In this document: piece after piece, positions 16,647 through 23,998 of the stretch | Layout: each line of letters opens with the position of its first letter | How positions within the stretch are numbered: the first letter of the stretch is position 1 | NCBI GenBank assembly: GCA_002481295.1 | Contig: DLDU01000062.1 | Span: 1-25,328 of the forward strand | Length of the DNA: 25,328 bases | Reading direction: 5' to 3' | From: Prevotella sp. UBA7764 | GTDB lineage: Bacteria > Bacteroidota > Bacteroidia > Bacteroidales > Bacteroidaceae | Position numbers and translations under genes: made by a program | Notes under the pieces: generated by a model | Database searches by the model: none | Told to the model about the DNA's origin: nothing | The model's input: the letters and a program-made list of their open reading frames with translations, nothing else

Positions 16647-16915
16647 AGATATTCTTCGTATTTCTGACTCAAATAATGTTCCTTCATTTTCTCGTCGTCA
16701 CCGGGCATAGTCTGTGAAAAGAGATCCATAAACTTGTCTGTAGGCAATGGACCGTCGTCAACATGGATTTTCTTAGTCGTCATAGCCTTAGCTCCATGTC
16801 TCTTCTGCCAAGAAAGCTTTTTCAAGTATTCCAAAGCCTTCCGGAGGTAATCCTCACTATCTGCGAGATAGTTGAGATTACTATGGATTTCTGCATTGAG
16901 TTGTAGCGTTGTCAT
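16643..16915 (-). CDS. Probable antitoxin paired with the PIN-domain toxin remnant
   Basis: The 90-residue product begins MTTLQLNAEIHSNLNYLADS, followed by a helical, charged region (LRKALEYLKKLSWQKRHGAK) and an acidic, less ordered C-terminal half ending KYEEYL. I do not recognise the family with certainty. It sits directly before, and overlaps by 4 bases, a remnant whose start is PIN-like; this is the usual order of VapB-type antitoxin then VapC-type toxin. The N-terminus may bind DNA and the tail the toxin. The reading frame is open with no damage. It has a promoter-like element 21 bp upstream and is divergent from folP. Confidence 0.7.
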   Translation of the reverse strand: MTTLQLNAEIHSNLNYLADSEDYLRKALEYLKKLSWQKRHGAKAMTTKKIHVDDGPLPTDKFMDLFSQTMPGDDEKMKEHYLSQKYEEYL

Positions 16916-16935
16916 TACAATTCCTTTCTTTGCTG

Positions 16936-16943
16936 CAAATATA
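16936..16943 (-). promoter_or_regulatory. Candidate -7 element for the antitoxin (possibly also murF)
   Basis: On the minus strand it reads TATATTTG, an exact TAnnTTTG match 21 bp before the antitoxin start. No convincing -33 is seen. No other exact -7 match was found between here and murF on this strand. Confidence 0.55.
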
Positions 16944-16994
16944 CGAAAACAATTTTAAATCTCATGGGATCAGACCGAAAAAACAACGCAATTA

Positions 16995-17026
16995 TTTGCA
17001 TGATAGCGGAGAAATAGGTACATTTG
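16995..17026 (+). promoter_or_regulatory. Promoter of folP-cdaA
   Basis: TTTG at 16995-16998, a 20 bp spacer and TACATTTG at 17019-17026 fit the Bacteroidota promoter. It lies 36 bp before the chosen folP start and excludes the in-frame ATG at 16909. Confidence 0.75.
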
Positions 17027-17061
17027 CAAATAGTGTACACGATTTAGAAGTAATTACATTC

Positions 17062-17892
17062 ATGAACTATACTATTAACGTGCGGGGGCGGCTGCTCTCG
17101 CTGGCCCATCCTCAGGTGATGGGTATCCTCAATGTCACCCCCGACTCCTTCTATTGTGGAAGCCGCAAACAGACTGAGCGCGAGATCGCTGACCGCGCCA
17201 ACGAGATCATCGCACAGGGAGGAACCATCATCGACGTAGGAGCTTTCTCTACACGACCCGGTGCGCAGGAGGTGAGCGAGGAAGAGGAAGCCCGCAGACT
17301 GAAGTGGGCGCTGGGCATTGTGCGCCGTGAGCAGCCCGACGCTCCCGTGTCGGTGGATACCTACCGCCCGCTTGTAGCCCGCCAGTGCATTGAAGACTGG
17401 GGGGCCGACATCATCAACGACGTGTCGGAAGGTGGTCTTACCGGTATCGTCAACACGCCGATCCACGAGACTGGCAGCATGTTTGAGGTGGTGGGACAAC
17501 TGCGCGTCCCGTATATTCTCATGTCGGTGAAGCCCGACATCACGAGCATGATGCAGGCTTTCAGCCGTGAGGTGCAGCAACTGCGCGACTTAGGTGCACG
17601 CGACATCATTCTCGACCCGGGCTATGGCTTCGGCAAGACTTTGGAGCAGAACTATGCTGTCTTGCGCGATGCCGACAAGCTCTTGGCGCTCGACCTGCCT
17701 GTGCTCACGGGAGTGTCGCGCAAGTCTATGATCTTTAAGCTCGTCGGTGGCGACCCGACGACATCTCTCAACGGCACCACAGCCATCCACGCCATTGCGT
17801 TGATGAAGGGCTCCTCCATCCTGCGCGTTCATGATGTGAAGGAAGCCGTAGAGTGCGTGAAGATATACGATGAAATGTTGAGTGTTGAATGA
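17062..17892 (+). CDS. folP: Dihydropteroate synthase
   Basis: The 276-residue TIM-barrel enzyme condenses p-aminobenzoate with hydroxymethyl-dihydropterin pyrophosphate in folate synthesis and is the sulfonamide target. Visible marks: MGILNVTPDSF (20-30), the pterin-site region IIDVGAFSTRPGA, SVDTYRP, IINDVSEG, ILDPGYGFGKTLEQN and GVSRKSMI. After NVTPDSF the usual SDGG is replaced by YCGS. The start is taken downstream of the promoter; an in-frame ATG at 16909 adds 51 unrelated residues. The last residues MLSVE and the TGA stop are encoded within a dispersed repeat unit (TGTTGAGTGTTGAATG), so the C-terminus may have been changed by repeat insertion. cdaA follows after 150 bp. Confidence 0.96.
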   Translation: MNYTINVRGRLLSLAHPQVMGILNVTPDSFYCGSRKQTEREIADRANEIIAQGGTIIDVGAFSTRPGAQEVSEEEEARRLKWALGIVRREQPDAPVSVDTYRPLVARQCIEDWGADIINDVSEGGLTGIVNTPIHETGSMFEVVGQLRVPYILMSVKPDITSMMQAFSREVQQLRDLGARDIILDPGYGFGKTLEQNYAVLRDADKLLALDLPVLTGVSRKSMIFKLVGGDPTTSLNGTTAIHAIALMKGSSILRVHDVKEAVECVKIYDEMLSVE

Positions 17893-17952
17893 AATCAATG
17901 TTGAGTGTCGAATGGTCTCAATGTTAAGTGTTGAATGATGAATGTTGAATGA
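17875..17952 (+). repeat. Dispersed TGTTGAGTGTTGAATG repeats, site A (about four units)
   Basis: Four imperfect units (17875-17892, 17898-17914, 17921-17938, 17942-17951) vary around ATGTTGAGTGTTGAATG. The first unit includes the last codons and stop of folP. The same motif recurs at 19973-20022 and 23999-24040. Confidence 0.85.
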
Positions 17953-17984
17953 CCTCCACCCGGAGCACTGATTTATCCATTATT

Positions 17985-18039
17985 ATTTCTACACTATACA
18001 TTATACATTAATCATTTCTACACTATACATTATACATTA
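17985..18039 (+). repeat. Two-copy tandem repeat before cdaA (29 bp period)
   Basis: A 26 bp block starting ATTTCTACACTATACATTAT occurs at 17985-18010 and again, identical, at 18014-18039, ending 3 bp before the cdaA start codon. It therefore forms the whole proximal leader of cdaA. Confidence 0.9.
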
Positions 18040-18042
18040 CTT

Positions 18043-18819
18043 ATGTTTTTTGAGTTTGGAATCAAGGATGTCATAGACATCTTCCTTGTCGCCCTGATGC
18101 TTTACTACATCTACCGGCTGATGAAGGAGAGCCGTTCGCTGAACGTGTTCTATGGCATCATCGTGTTTGTACTCATCTGGCTCTTCGTCTCTCAAGTGCT
18201 GGAGATGAAGCTTTTGGGCAGCATCCTCAGCCAGTTGGCCAGCGTGGGTGTCATCGGCCTGATCGTACTGTTCAAGGAAGAGATACGAAAGTTTCTCTAT
18301 CAGTTGGGTGCCCATCAGCGCGTGAAAAGCGTCATGCGTTTCTTCTCTCAACGCAAGGACAACGGGCAGGACGAAGACAAGGAGACCATCATGCCGATCG
18401 TATGGGCTTGCATGGACATGGCAAAGAAAAAGGTCGGTGCCCTCATTGTCATCGAGCGGGCCACACCGCTCGACGACATCGTGCAAACCGGCGAGCAGAT
18501 CGACGCGCGCGTCAATAAGTTGTTGATAGAGAACATCTTCTTCAAGAACTCTCCGCTCCACGACGGTGCCATGATCGTGTCAAAAAAACGTATCAAAGCC
18601 GCCGGCTGCATCCTGCCCGTGAGCCATAACATGGACATCCCGAAGGAGCTGGGCCTTCGCCACCGTGCCGCCATGGGCATCTCGCAGGACTCCGACGCCA
18701 TCGCAGTGGTAGTCTCAGAAGAGACCGGGCGCATCAGCGTGGCCATCAAAGGACAGTTCCACCTGCGTCTCTCCGCTGAGGAGCTCGAAAGCATACTCGC
18801 CAGAGAGATGATAGGTTAA
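18043..18819 (+). CDS. cdaA: Diadenylate cyclase (c-di-AMP synthase)
   Basis: The 258-residue membrane enzyme makes cyclic di-AMP from two ATP. It has three predicted transmembrane helices in the first 80 residues, then a DisA_N (DAC) domain with both catalytic motifs: DGA at 174-176 (PLHDGAMIVS) and RHR at 206-208 (LGLRHRAAMGISQDSDA). Length is typical for CdaA/DacA. c-di-AMP controls potassium, osmolyte and cell wall homeostasis in many bacteria. It follows folP on the same strand, an arrangement I know from Bacteroidales; the usual Firmicutes partners CdaR and GlmM are absent. The short space before the start is filled by a direct repeat. Confidence 0.96.
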   Translation: MFFEFGIKDVIDIFLVALMLYYIYRLMKESRSLNVFYGIIVFVLIWLFVSQVLEMKLLGSILSQLASVGVIGLIVLFKEEIRKFLYQLGAHQRVKSVMRFFSQRKDNGQDEDKETIMPIVWACMDMAKKKVGALIVIERATPLDDIVQTGEQIDARVNKLLIENIFFKNSPLHDGAMIVSKKRIKAAGCILPVSHNMDIPKELGLRHRAAMGISQDSDAIAVVVSEETGRISVAIKGQFHLRLSAEELESILAREMIG

Positions 18820-18855
18820 CAAAGGCTTTTTTATTTATTGATTTGTTACCGTCTG

Positions 18856-18887
18856 TTTGGTCACCTCGCAAAGATTACGTAACTTTG
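18856..18887 (+). promoter_or_regulatory. Promoter of pta-ackA
   Basis: TTTG at 18856-18859, a 20 bp spacer and TAACTTTG at 18880-18887 form an exact Bacteroidota promoter 39 bp before the pta start. Confidence 0.8.
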
Positions 18888-18926
18888 TAACATCGACATT
18901 TCAAAACTAATATATTACCGAACACT

Positions 18927-19970
18927 ATGAGTTTATTAGAGCAAATTGTTGCGCGTGCTAAAGCTAACAAGCAGCGCATCGTGCTCCCCGAAGCTGAAGA
19001 GGAGCGCACTCTGAAGGCTGCCGACCGTGTACTGGCCGACGACCTGGCCGACCTGATCTTGATCGGCAATCCCGAAAACATCCGCAAGGAAGCCAAAGAG
19101 TGGGGTCTCGCCAACATCGACAAGGCTACCATCGTCGACCCGCTGCACTGCGAAAAGACCGAAGAGTATGCTACCCTGCTGGCTGAGCTTCGCAAGAAAA
19201 AGGGCATGACCGTTGAGCAGGCCCGCGAGCTGGTAACGAAGAACAACCTCTATCTTGGCTGCATGATCATCAAGACCGGCGACGCTGACGGTCAGATCTC
19301 CGGCGCACTGAGCACTACGGGCGACACGCTGCGTCCGGCTCTACAGATCATCAAATGCGCTCCGGGCGTCACTTGCGTCAGCGGCGCTATGCTGCTCATC
19401 ACCGATCAGAAGCAGTATGGCGAGGACGGCATCGTGGTTATGGGCGACGTTGCTGTCACTCCTAATCCTACCGCTGACCAGCTGGCTCAGATCGCCTACT
19501 GCACAGCCGAGACCGCAAAGAGCGTGGCAGGCATCCAGGATCCCCGTGTGGCCATGCTGAGCTTCTCCACCAAAGGCTCCGCCAAGGATGCCAAGGACAA
19601 GACTACGGGCAAGAGCGTCTACATCATCGACAAGGTCGTCGACGCCACAAAGATAGCTCACGAGAAATATCCAGAGCTGAAAGTCGACGGCGAGCTGCAG
19701 GCCGACGCCGCACTCGTGCCTTCTGTGGGCGAGTTCAAGGCTCCGGGCTCTCCGATTGCCGGACACGCCAATGTACTCGTTGTGCCTAACCTCGAAGTAG
19801 GCAACATCGGCTACAAGCTCGTTCAGCGTCTTGGCGGTGCCATCGCCATTGGTCCTATCCTACAGGGCATCGCTCGTCCTGTCAACGACCTCAGCCGTGG
19901 CTGCTCTGTCGATGACATCTACTACATGGTTGCCATCACTTCTTGCCAGGCCATGGACGCTAAGAAGTGA
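18927..19970 (+). CDS. pta: Phosphate acetyltransferase
   Basis: The 347-residue cytoplasmic enzyme interconverts acetyl-CoA plus phosphate with acetyl phosphate plus CoA. It is the short single-domain form of Pta: it starts MSLLEQIVARAKANKQRIVLPE, has SGALSTTGDTLRPALQIIK and MGDVAVTPNPTADQLAQIA, and ends with the active-site region GAIAIGPILQGIARPVNDLSRGCSVDDI. The longer enterobacterial N-terminal regulatory domains are absent. It forms an operon with ackA for acetate and ATP production. The 93 bp gap between the two is occupied by a perfect long hairpin. Strong biased codon use fits high expression. Confidence 0.97.
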   Translation: MSLLEQIVARAKANKQRIVLPEAEEERTLKAADRVLADDLADLILIGNPENIRKEAKEWGLANIDKATIVDPLHCEKTEEYATLLAELRKKKGMTVEQARELVTKNNLYLGCMIIKTGDADGQISGALSTTGDTLRPALQIIKCAPGVTCVSGAMLLITDQKQYGEDGIVVMGDVAVTPNPTADQLAQIAYCTAETAKSVAGIQDPRVAMLSFSTKGSAKDAKDKTTGKSVYIIDKVVDATKIAHEKYPELKVDGELQADAALVPSVGEFKAPGSPIAGHANVLVVPNLEVGNIGYKLVQRLGGAIAIGPILQGIARPVNDLSRGCSVDDIYYMVAITSCQAMDAKK

Positions 19971-19972
19971 TG

Positions 19973-20022
19973 AATGTTGAGTGTTGAATGATGAATGAAT
20001 TCATCATTCAACACTCAACATT
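19973..20022. repeat. Dispersed repeat site B: perfect 24 bp inverted repeat between pta and ackA
   Basis: Arms at 19973-19996 and 19999-20022 are exact reverse complements with a 2-base centre. The left arm contains TGTTGAGTGTTGAATG and the right arm its complement. It begins 3 bp after the pta stop. Further degenerate pieces (CTCAACATT, ATCAACATT) follow up to the ackA start. No T tract follows the stem. Confidence 0.9.
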
Positions 20023-20063
20023 GTTAATAACTCAACATTCCACACTAACAATCAACATTAAAG

Positions 20064-21269
20064 ATGAAGATTTTGGTCCTGAACTGCGGTAGCAGTTCCA
20101 TTAAGTACAAGTTATACGACATGACCGACGAGAGCGTTCTCGCACAGGGTGGCGCAGAGCGCATCGGTCTCGACGAGGCTTTTGTCAAAGTGACGATGAA
20201 AGACGGCTCAAAGGAAAAGATCATGCACGACATGCCGTCGCACAAAGAAGGTGTGAAATTCGTGCTTGACCTCCTCGTAGATCCGAAGTACGGCTGTCTG
20301 AAGAGCCTCGACGAGATCGACGCTGTGGGACACCGTATCGTGCAGGGCGGTGACCTCTTTGAGAAGAGCTGCATCGTCACTCCCGAGGTGGAGAAAGGCA
20401 TTGAGAGCCTCATCGACCTCGCACCGGTACACAACAAGGGTCACTTGGCAGGCCTCCGCGCTGTCGATGCCCTCATGCCCGGTACACCGCAGGTGACCGT
20501 GTTCGACAATGCTTTCCACAGCACCATGCCGCCGTATGCTTATCTCTACGCTGTGCCCTACGAGTTCTATACCAAGTGGCACGTACGCCGCTATGGTTTC
20601 CACGGCACCTCTCACCGCTATGTCTCTCAGCGCGTATGCGAGTTCCTCGGCGTGGACATCAAGACACAGAAGATCATCACCTGCCATATCGGCAACGGTG
20701 CCAGCGTGGCTGCCGTGAAGTATGGCAAGGTCATCGACACCTCCATGGGTCTGACTCCTTTGGCCGGACTGATGATGGGCAGCCGCTCAGGCGACATCGA
20801 CCCGTCGGCTGTCACCTATCTGATGCAGAAGACCGGTATGGGACCTCAGGAGATGGCCGATTTCCTCAACAAGCAGAGCGGCGTGCTCGGCATCACAGGC
20901 ATCTCCAGCGATATGCGTGAGATCGAGAATGCCGACAACGAAGGCAACGAGCGCGCTCATCTCGCACTGCAGATGTACAACTACCGCATCAAGAAATACA
21001 TCGGTGCATACGCCGCTGCCATGAACGGTGTCGACATCATCGTGTGGACTGCCGGTGTGGGCGAGAACCAGGAAGGCGTGCGCTGGGATGCATGCTCCGG
21101 TCTGGAATACCTCGGCGTGAAGATGGACAAGGAGCGCAACCACGTACGCTCGAAGGAGCAGATCCTCTCTGCCGACGACTCCAAGGTGAAGGTGGTGATG
21201 ATTCCTACCGACGAGGAGATTGTCATTGCCCGCGACACTCGCGACCTCGTAGAGGCACAGAAGAAGTAA
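20064..21269 (+). CDS. ackA: Acetate kinase
   Basis: The 401-residue ASKHA-fold kinase transfers phosphate from acetyl phosphate to ADP, giving acetate and ATP. Both family signatures are visible: MKILVLNCGSSSIKYKLYD at the N-terminus and GFHGTSHRYVSQRV in the middle, together with CHIGNGASVAAVKYGKVIDT, MGSRSGDIDPS and the C-terminal WTAGVGENQEGVR. Length is normal. It is the second gene of the pta-ackA operon and is closed by a strong terminator. The repeat-derived hairpin upstream could alter message stability or the expression ratio of the two genes. Confidence 0.98.
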   Translation: MKILVLNCGSSSIKYKLYDMTDESVLAQGGAERIGLDEAFVKVTMKDGSKEKIMHDMPSHKEGVKFVLDLLVDPKYGCLKSLDEIDAVGHRIVQGGDLFEKSCIVTPEVEKGIESLIDLAPVHNKGHLAGLRAVDALMPGTPQVTVFDNAFHSTMPPYAYLYAVPYEFYTKWHVRRYGFHGTSHRYVSQRVCEFLGVDIKTQKIITCHIGNGASVAAVKYGKVIDTSMGLTPLAGLMMGSRSGDIDPSAVTYLMQKTGMGPQEMADFLNKQSGVLGITGISSDMREIENADNEGNERAHLALQMYNYRIKKYIGAYAAAMNGVDIIVWTAGVGENQEGVRWDACSGLEYLGVKMDKERNHVRSKEQILSADDSKVKVVMIPTDEEIVIARDTRDLVEAQKK

Positions 21270-21284
21270 TATCGCAACCAACTC

Positions 21285-21321
21285 AAAGGCGGACGCTCAC
21301 GACGGGCTGTCCGCCTTTTTT
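21285..21321 (+). terminator. Rho-independent terminator of pta-ackA
   Basis: AAGGCGGAC (21286-21294) pairs with GTCCGCCTT (21309-21317) around a 14-base loop, followed by a T run. It begins 16 bp after the ackA stop. Confidence 0.88.
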
Positions 21322-21377
21322 AGTTTTATATTATCAAGCAAGTTTTCTGCCAAGTAATAATAAGGAGAGTAAAGGAT

Positions 21378-22415
21378 ATGAAGATTGTTACATTCGGAGA
21401 AATCATGTTGCGCCTGTCCAAGCATGGTGCCATGAGGCTGACACAGGGCAACTCCTTTGACGCCAACTACGGCGGTTCTGAGGCCAACGTGGCAGTGAGT
21501 CTGGCAATGCTCGGCGACGACGTGGAGTATGTCACCCGTGTGCCCGACAATGCCATCGGCGAGGCGGCACTCATGCACCTGAGGGAATACGGTGTCGACG
21601 TACACCATTCGGTCAAGGGTGGCAAGCGGTTGGGCACCTACTATTTCGAGCCATCTGCAGCCATGCGATCGTCGAGAGTGGTCTATGACCGCGATGACTC
21701 TGCTTTCAACACCTTGTCGTTCGGCGACATCGACTGGGCACCAATATTGAAGGAGGTAGGATTGTTTCATTGTTCGGGAATCACCTGCGCTACGAGTCAG
21801 GCTGCTCTCGACACCACGATGGATGCCGTGCGCCGGGCCTTTGAGAGCGGCGTAGAACTCACCTGCGACATCAACTACCGCGCCAACCTGTGGAAATATC
21901 CGGGCGCCAACGCCCGCAAAGCCCTCGACGAACTCATGCAGTACAGCTCGTTTATCTTTGGCGATCAGAACGAGTGGTACGTAGCCAGCGGCCTCGATCC
22001 CATTCCTTTCACTGCTTTGGATGAGAGCTATCAGTTTGACCTGGACGCTTACCGTCGCTATTTCGACAGGCTCCACAAGATGTTCCCGCGGGCTGAGCGC
22101 ATGCTCATGGCGCACCGCAACCAACTATCGTTCCAGCATCATGTCAATGCCGGCGTGCTGTGGGCTAACGGCGAAATATACACCTCGCGCATCTACGACA
22201 TCCGGCCCATCGTAGATCAGATGGGCGTGGGCGACGCATGGGTTGCCGCGTTTATCCATGCGCGTCACCAATGGCCTGACGACGACCGCCACTGTCTGGA
22301 GTTCTCCACGGCTGCCGCGTCGCTGAAAAATACTGTTTCCGGTGATCAGAACTTAGTGAGTGAGCAGGAGATTCTCGCAGCAATGCAAGGAGGCAACGGC
22401 CGCATCGACCGCTAA
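21378..22415 (+). CDS. kdgK: PfkB-family sugar kinase, probable 2-keto-3-deoxygluconate kinase
   Basis: The 345-residue ribokinase-fold protein starts MKIVTFGEIMLRLSKHGAMR, with the PfkB N-terminal motif YGGSEANVAVSLAMLG (substrate site) and a C-terminal VDQMGVGDAWVAAF where GVGD replaces the usual GAGD anion hole and Asp is the catalytic base. The N-terminal pattern resembles KDG kinases, which phosphorylate 2-dehydro-3-deoxygluconate from pectin or uronate breakdown. Other PfkB sugars (fructose, 5-dehydro-2-deoxygluconate) remain possible. It is longer than E. coli KdgK, with extra sequence near 205-260. No aldolase (kdgA) adjoins it. A purine-rich AAGGAG precedes the start, unusual for this window. 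Confidence 0.85.
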   Translation: MKIVTFGEIMLRLSKHGAMRLTQGNSFDANYGGSEANVAVSLAMLGDDVEYVTRVPDNAIGEAALMHLREYGVDVHHSVKGGKRLGTYYFEPSAAMRSSRVVYDRDDSAFNTLSFGDIDWAPILKEVGLFHCSGITCATSQAALDTTMDAVRRAFESGVELTCDINYRANLWKYPGANARKALDELMQYSSFIFGDQNEWYVASGLDPIPFTALDESYQFDLDAYRRYFDRLHKMFPRAERMLMAHRNQLSFQHHVNAGVLWANGEIYTSRIYDIRPIVDQMGVGDAWVAAFIHARHQWPDDDRHCLEFSTAAASLKNTVSGDQNLVSEQEILAAMQGGNGRIDR

Positions 22416-22654
22416 GAAAGGCCTTTGAAAACGTCAAAATGCTGGAACAGAATGATCCTCCCTGTATCCTTGCACATATTGATACTGTCTTAGGATAAGA
22501 GAGGCTGAACTGTTGCGTCCACTCCTGACTTGGATAACATCTTACAAAAAGTAAAAAAACTTGTCAATAGAAACTATCGAAATAGAAAGCAAAAATAGGA
22601 ACTGATGACAGAAAATGACGAAAAAAGGTGCTGAAGAACCGACCTGACCGTATC

Positions 22655-22733
22655 ATCTCGCCGAGATGTGTCGCTCATCTCGGCGAGATTGCTCAGTCAT
22701 CTCGGCGAGATTGCTCAGTCATCTCGGCGAGAT
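22655..22733. repeat. Array of four 13 bp palindromes with exact 22 bp period
   Basis: ATCTCGCCGAGAT at 22655-22667 is followed by three copies of its reverse complement, ATCTCGGCGAGAT, at 22677-22689, 22699-22711 and 22721-22733. The 9-base spacers are GTGTCGCTC then TGCTCAGTC twice. Every start is exactly 22 bp after the last. Confidence 0.97.
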
Positions 22734-22993
22734 GACATGGCAAAAGTTCGTTTTTTAAGCGTCAAGAAAAGGTTTGCAAAATAGAGATTTTTATAGCATC
22801 CTAACTATCAATCATTTACTATTTTTCCTCAAAATTCCGTTCTTTCAGAGCAATTATAGCATTGCTTCCTAAAAATCGATTCTCAGCGAGGGTTAGAGAT
22901 AAAAAATGTTGATATCATACAATGGATATCTCGTTCACTCCTACAATCATTTATCAATTTGGAAACCGGGAAATCCCGAAAAAGATCGTATGC

Positions 22994-23151
22994 GACGACC
23001 GTCCTGCTTTTCCCTGTCTATCTTGCTTATATGTTTAAGCATGACGATCATCCCGCTTTCCGTGACGGCCGCTTTTGTCTATTGGCTAAACCGTGACGAC
23101 AATTCTGCATATCCGTGACGACCGCTCTGCTTGATTGCTCCGGTCGTCACG
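22994..23151. repeat. Degenerate GACGACCG-type repeats with terminal hairpin
   Basis: Related units start at 22994, 23043, 23064, 23095 and 23117 (GACGACCGTCCTGCTT, GACGATCATCCCGCTT, GACGGCCGCTTTT, GACGACAATTCTGCAT, GACGACCGCTCTGCTT). Two of the steps are 21 and 22 bp. The last unit forms an 11 bp perfect stem, CGTGACGACCG (23114-23124) with CGGTCGTCACG (23141-23151). Confidence 0.65.
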
Positions 23152-23192
23152 CATCGTTTACTCTGTCATTTTTCTCTGTCAGACAACGTTCA

Positions 23193-23960
23193 TTACGGTC
23201 TGCTTTCCCCCTCGACATATTCCTCAAGCAACAGATGCTCGCCGTCGAAGACTGCATAGGTGAACTGCGAGATCCAATCGCCGAGAATCAGCATTCGTGC
23301 CTTGCGGTTGAGCGTCAGCTCCAGTTCTATATGGCGATGACCATAGATAAAATAGTCGATGTAGGGATGCGTCTTCATATACTCCTTTGTCCACAACACC
23401 AGATACTCTTTGTCCTCACCCATATAGGGAGACTCCTTTCCGTCGGCGCGTTTCAGACGACTGTGCTTAGCCCAGTTGAGACCCAACTGCATGCCCCACC
23501 AGGGATGGAAGAAGTTGAGCAGACGCTGACAACCGCGGTTGTGGAAGATCTTGCGCAGGAGTTTGAACTTGTTGTCAGGGTCACCCAAGCCGTCGCCATG
23601 CGCCAGATAGAACTCCTTGCCGTAGATTTCCGTCGTCAGCGGATTGCGGTGAAGGATCACGCCACACTCCTCTTCAAGATAGCCATACGTCCATATATCA
23701 TGATTGCCGGTGAAGAAATGCACTTCCACGCCCATGTCGGTCAACTCCGAGATCTTGCCTAAGAAACGCGTAAAGCCCTTCGGCACCACATATTTATACT
23801 CGTTCCAAAAGTCAAACATGTCGCCGAGCAGATACACGGCAGCCGCCTTGTCCTTGATGCTGTCAAGGAAACGCACCAAGCGTCGCTCTTGGGTACGGCG
23901 GTGAGGAATAGCCAGCGACCCCAAGTGCGCGTCGGACAAAAAGTATATGTTCTTTCTCAT
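23193..23960 (-). CDS. lpxH: UDP-2,3-diacylglucosamine pyrophosphohydrolase (LpxH-like metallophosphatase)
   Basis: The 255-residue calcineurin-like phosphoesterase starts MRKNIYFLSDAHLGS, with metal ligands Asp10 and His12, GDMFDFW (46-52), GNHD (85-88), His121 in AHGDG and GHRH (207-210). This pattern, together with FDFWNEY and the C-terminal GDWI, matches LpxH-type enzymes that cleave UDP-2,3-diacylglucosamine to lipid X in lipid A synthesis at the inner membrane. The protein is a little longer than E. coli LpxH (240). The ATG at 23960 is chosen as it abuts the fold; one at 23984 would add eight residues. It lies about 100 bp after the SufT-like gene, with a dispersed repeat between them. 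Confidence 0.9.
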   Translation of the reverse strand: MRKNIYFLSDAHLGSLAIPHRRTQERRLVRFLDSIKDKAAAVYLLGDMFDFWNEYKYVVPKGFTRFLGKISELTDMGVEVHFFTGNHDIWTYGYLEEECGVILHRNPLTTEIYGKEFYLAHGDGLGDPDNKFKLLRKIFHNRGCQRLLNFFHPWWGMQLGLNWAKHSRLKRADGKESPYMGEDKEYLVLWTKEYMKTHPYIDYFIYGHRHIELELTLNRKARMLILGDWISQFTYAVFDGEHLLLEEYVEGESRP

Positions 23961-23998
23961 AGCTGTCAAAGATTTGTTAGACATTCAATTTCCTTCTT

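Larger units (their letters stand above)
22416..23192. other. 777 bp intergenic region with two repeat families
   Basis: No convincing gene lies between the convergent sugar kinase and LpxH-like genes. A 70-codon open frame at 22906-23118 overlaps the degenerate repeats and has no family likeness. The region contains a four-unit palindrome array (22655-22733), AT-rich sequence, and about five degenerate GACGACCGnnCTGCTT units (22994-23132) ending in a hairpin. No clear rho-independent terminator for either flanking gene was recognised. Confidence 0.8.

Noticed and set aside
16909..17061. N-terminal extension of dihydropteroate synthase
   Set aside because: The 51 extra residues match nothing in the family and the promoter TTTG-N20-TACATTTG lies inside this stretch.
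22655..22733. CRISPR array
   Set aside because: Repeats are 13 bp palindromes with 9 bp near-identical spacers; CRISPR needs longer repeats and unique spacers, and no cas gene is present.
22906..23118. 70-residue possible small membrane protein
   Set aside because: It lies in a degenerate repeat region, has no promoter or known likeness, and its hydrophobic stretch follows from the repeat sequence.
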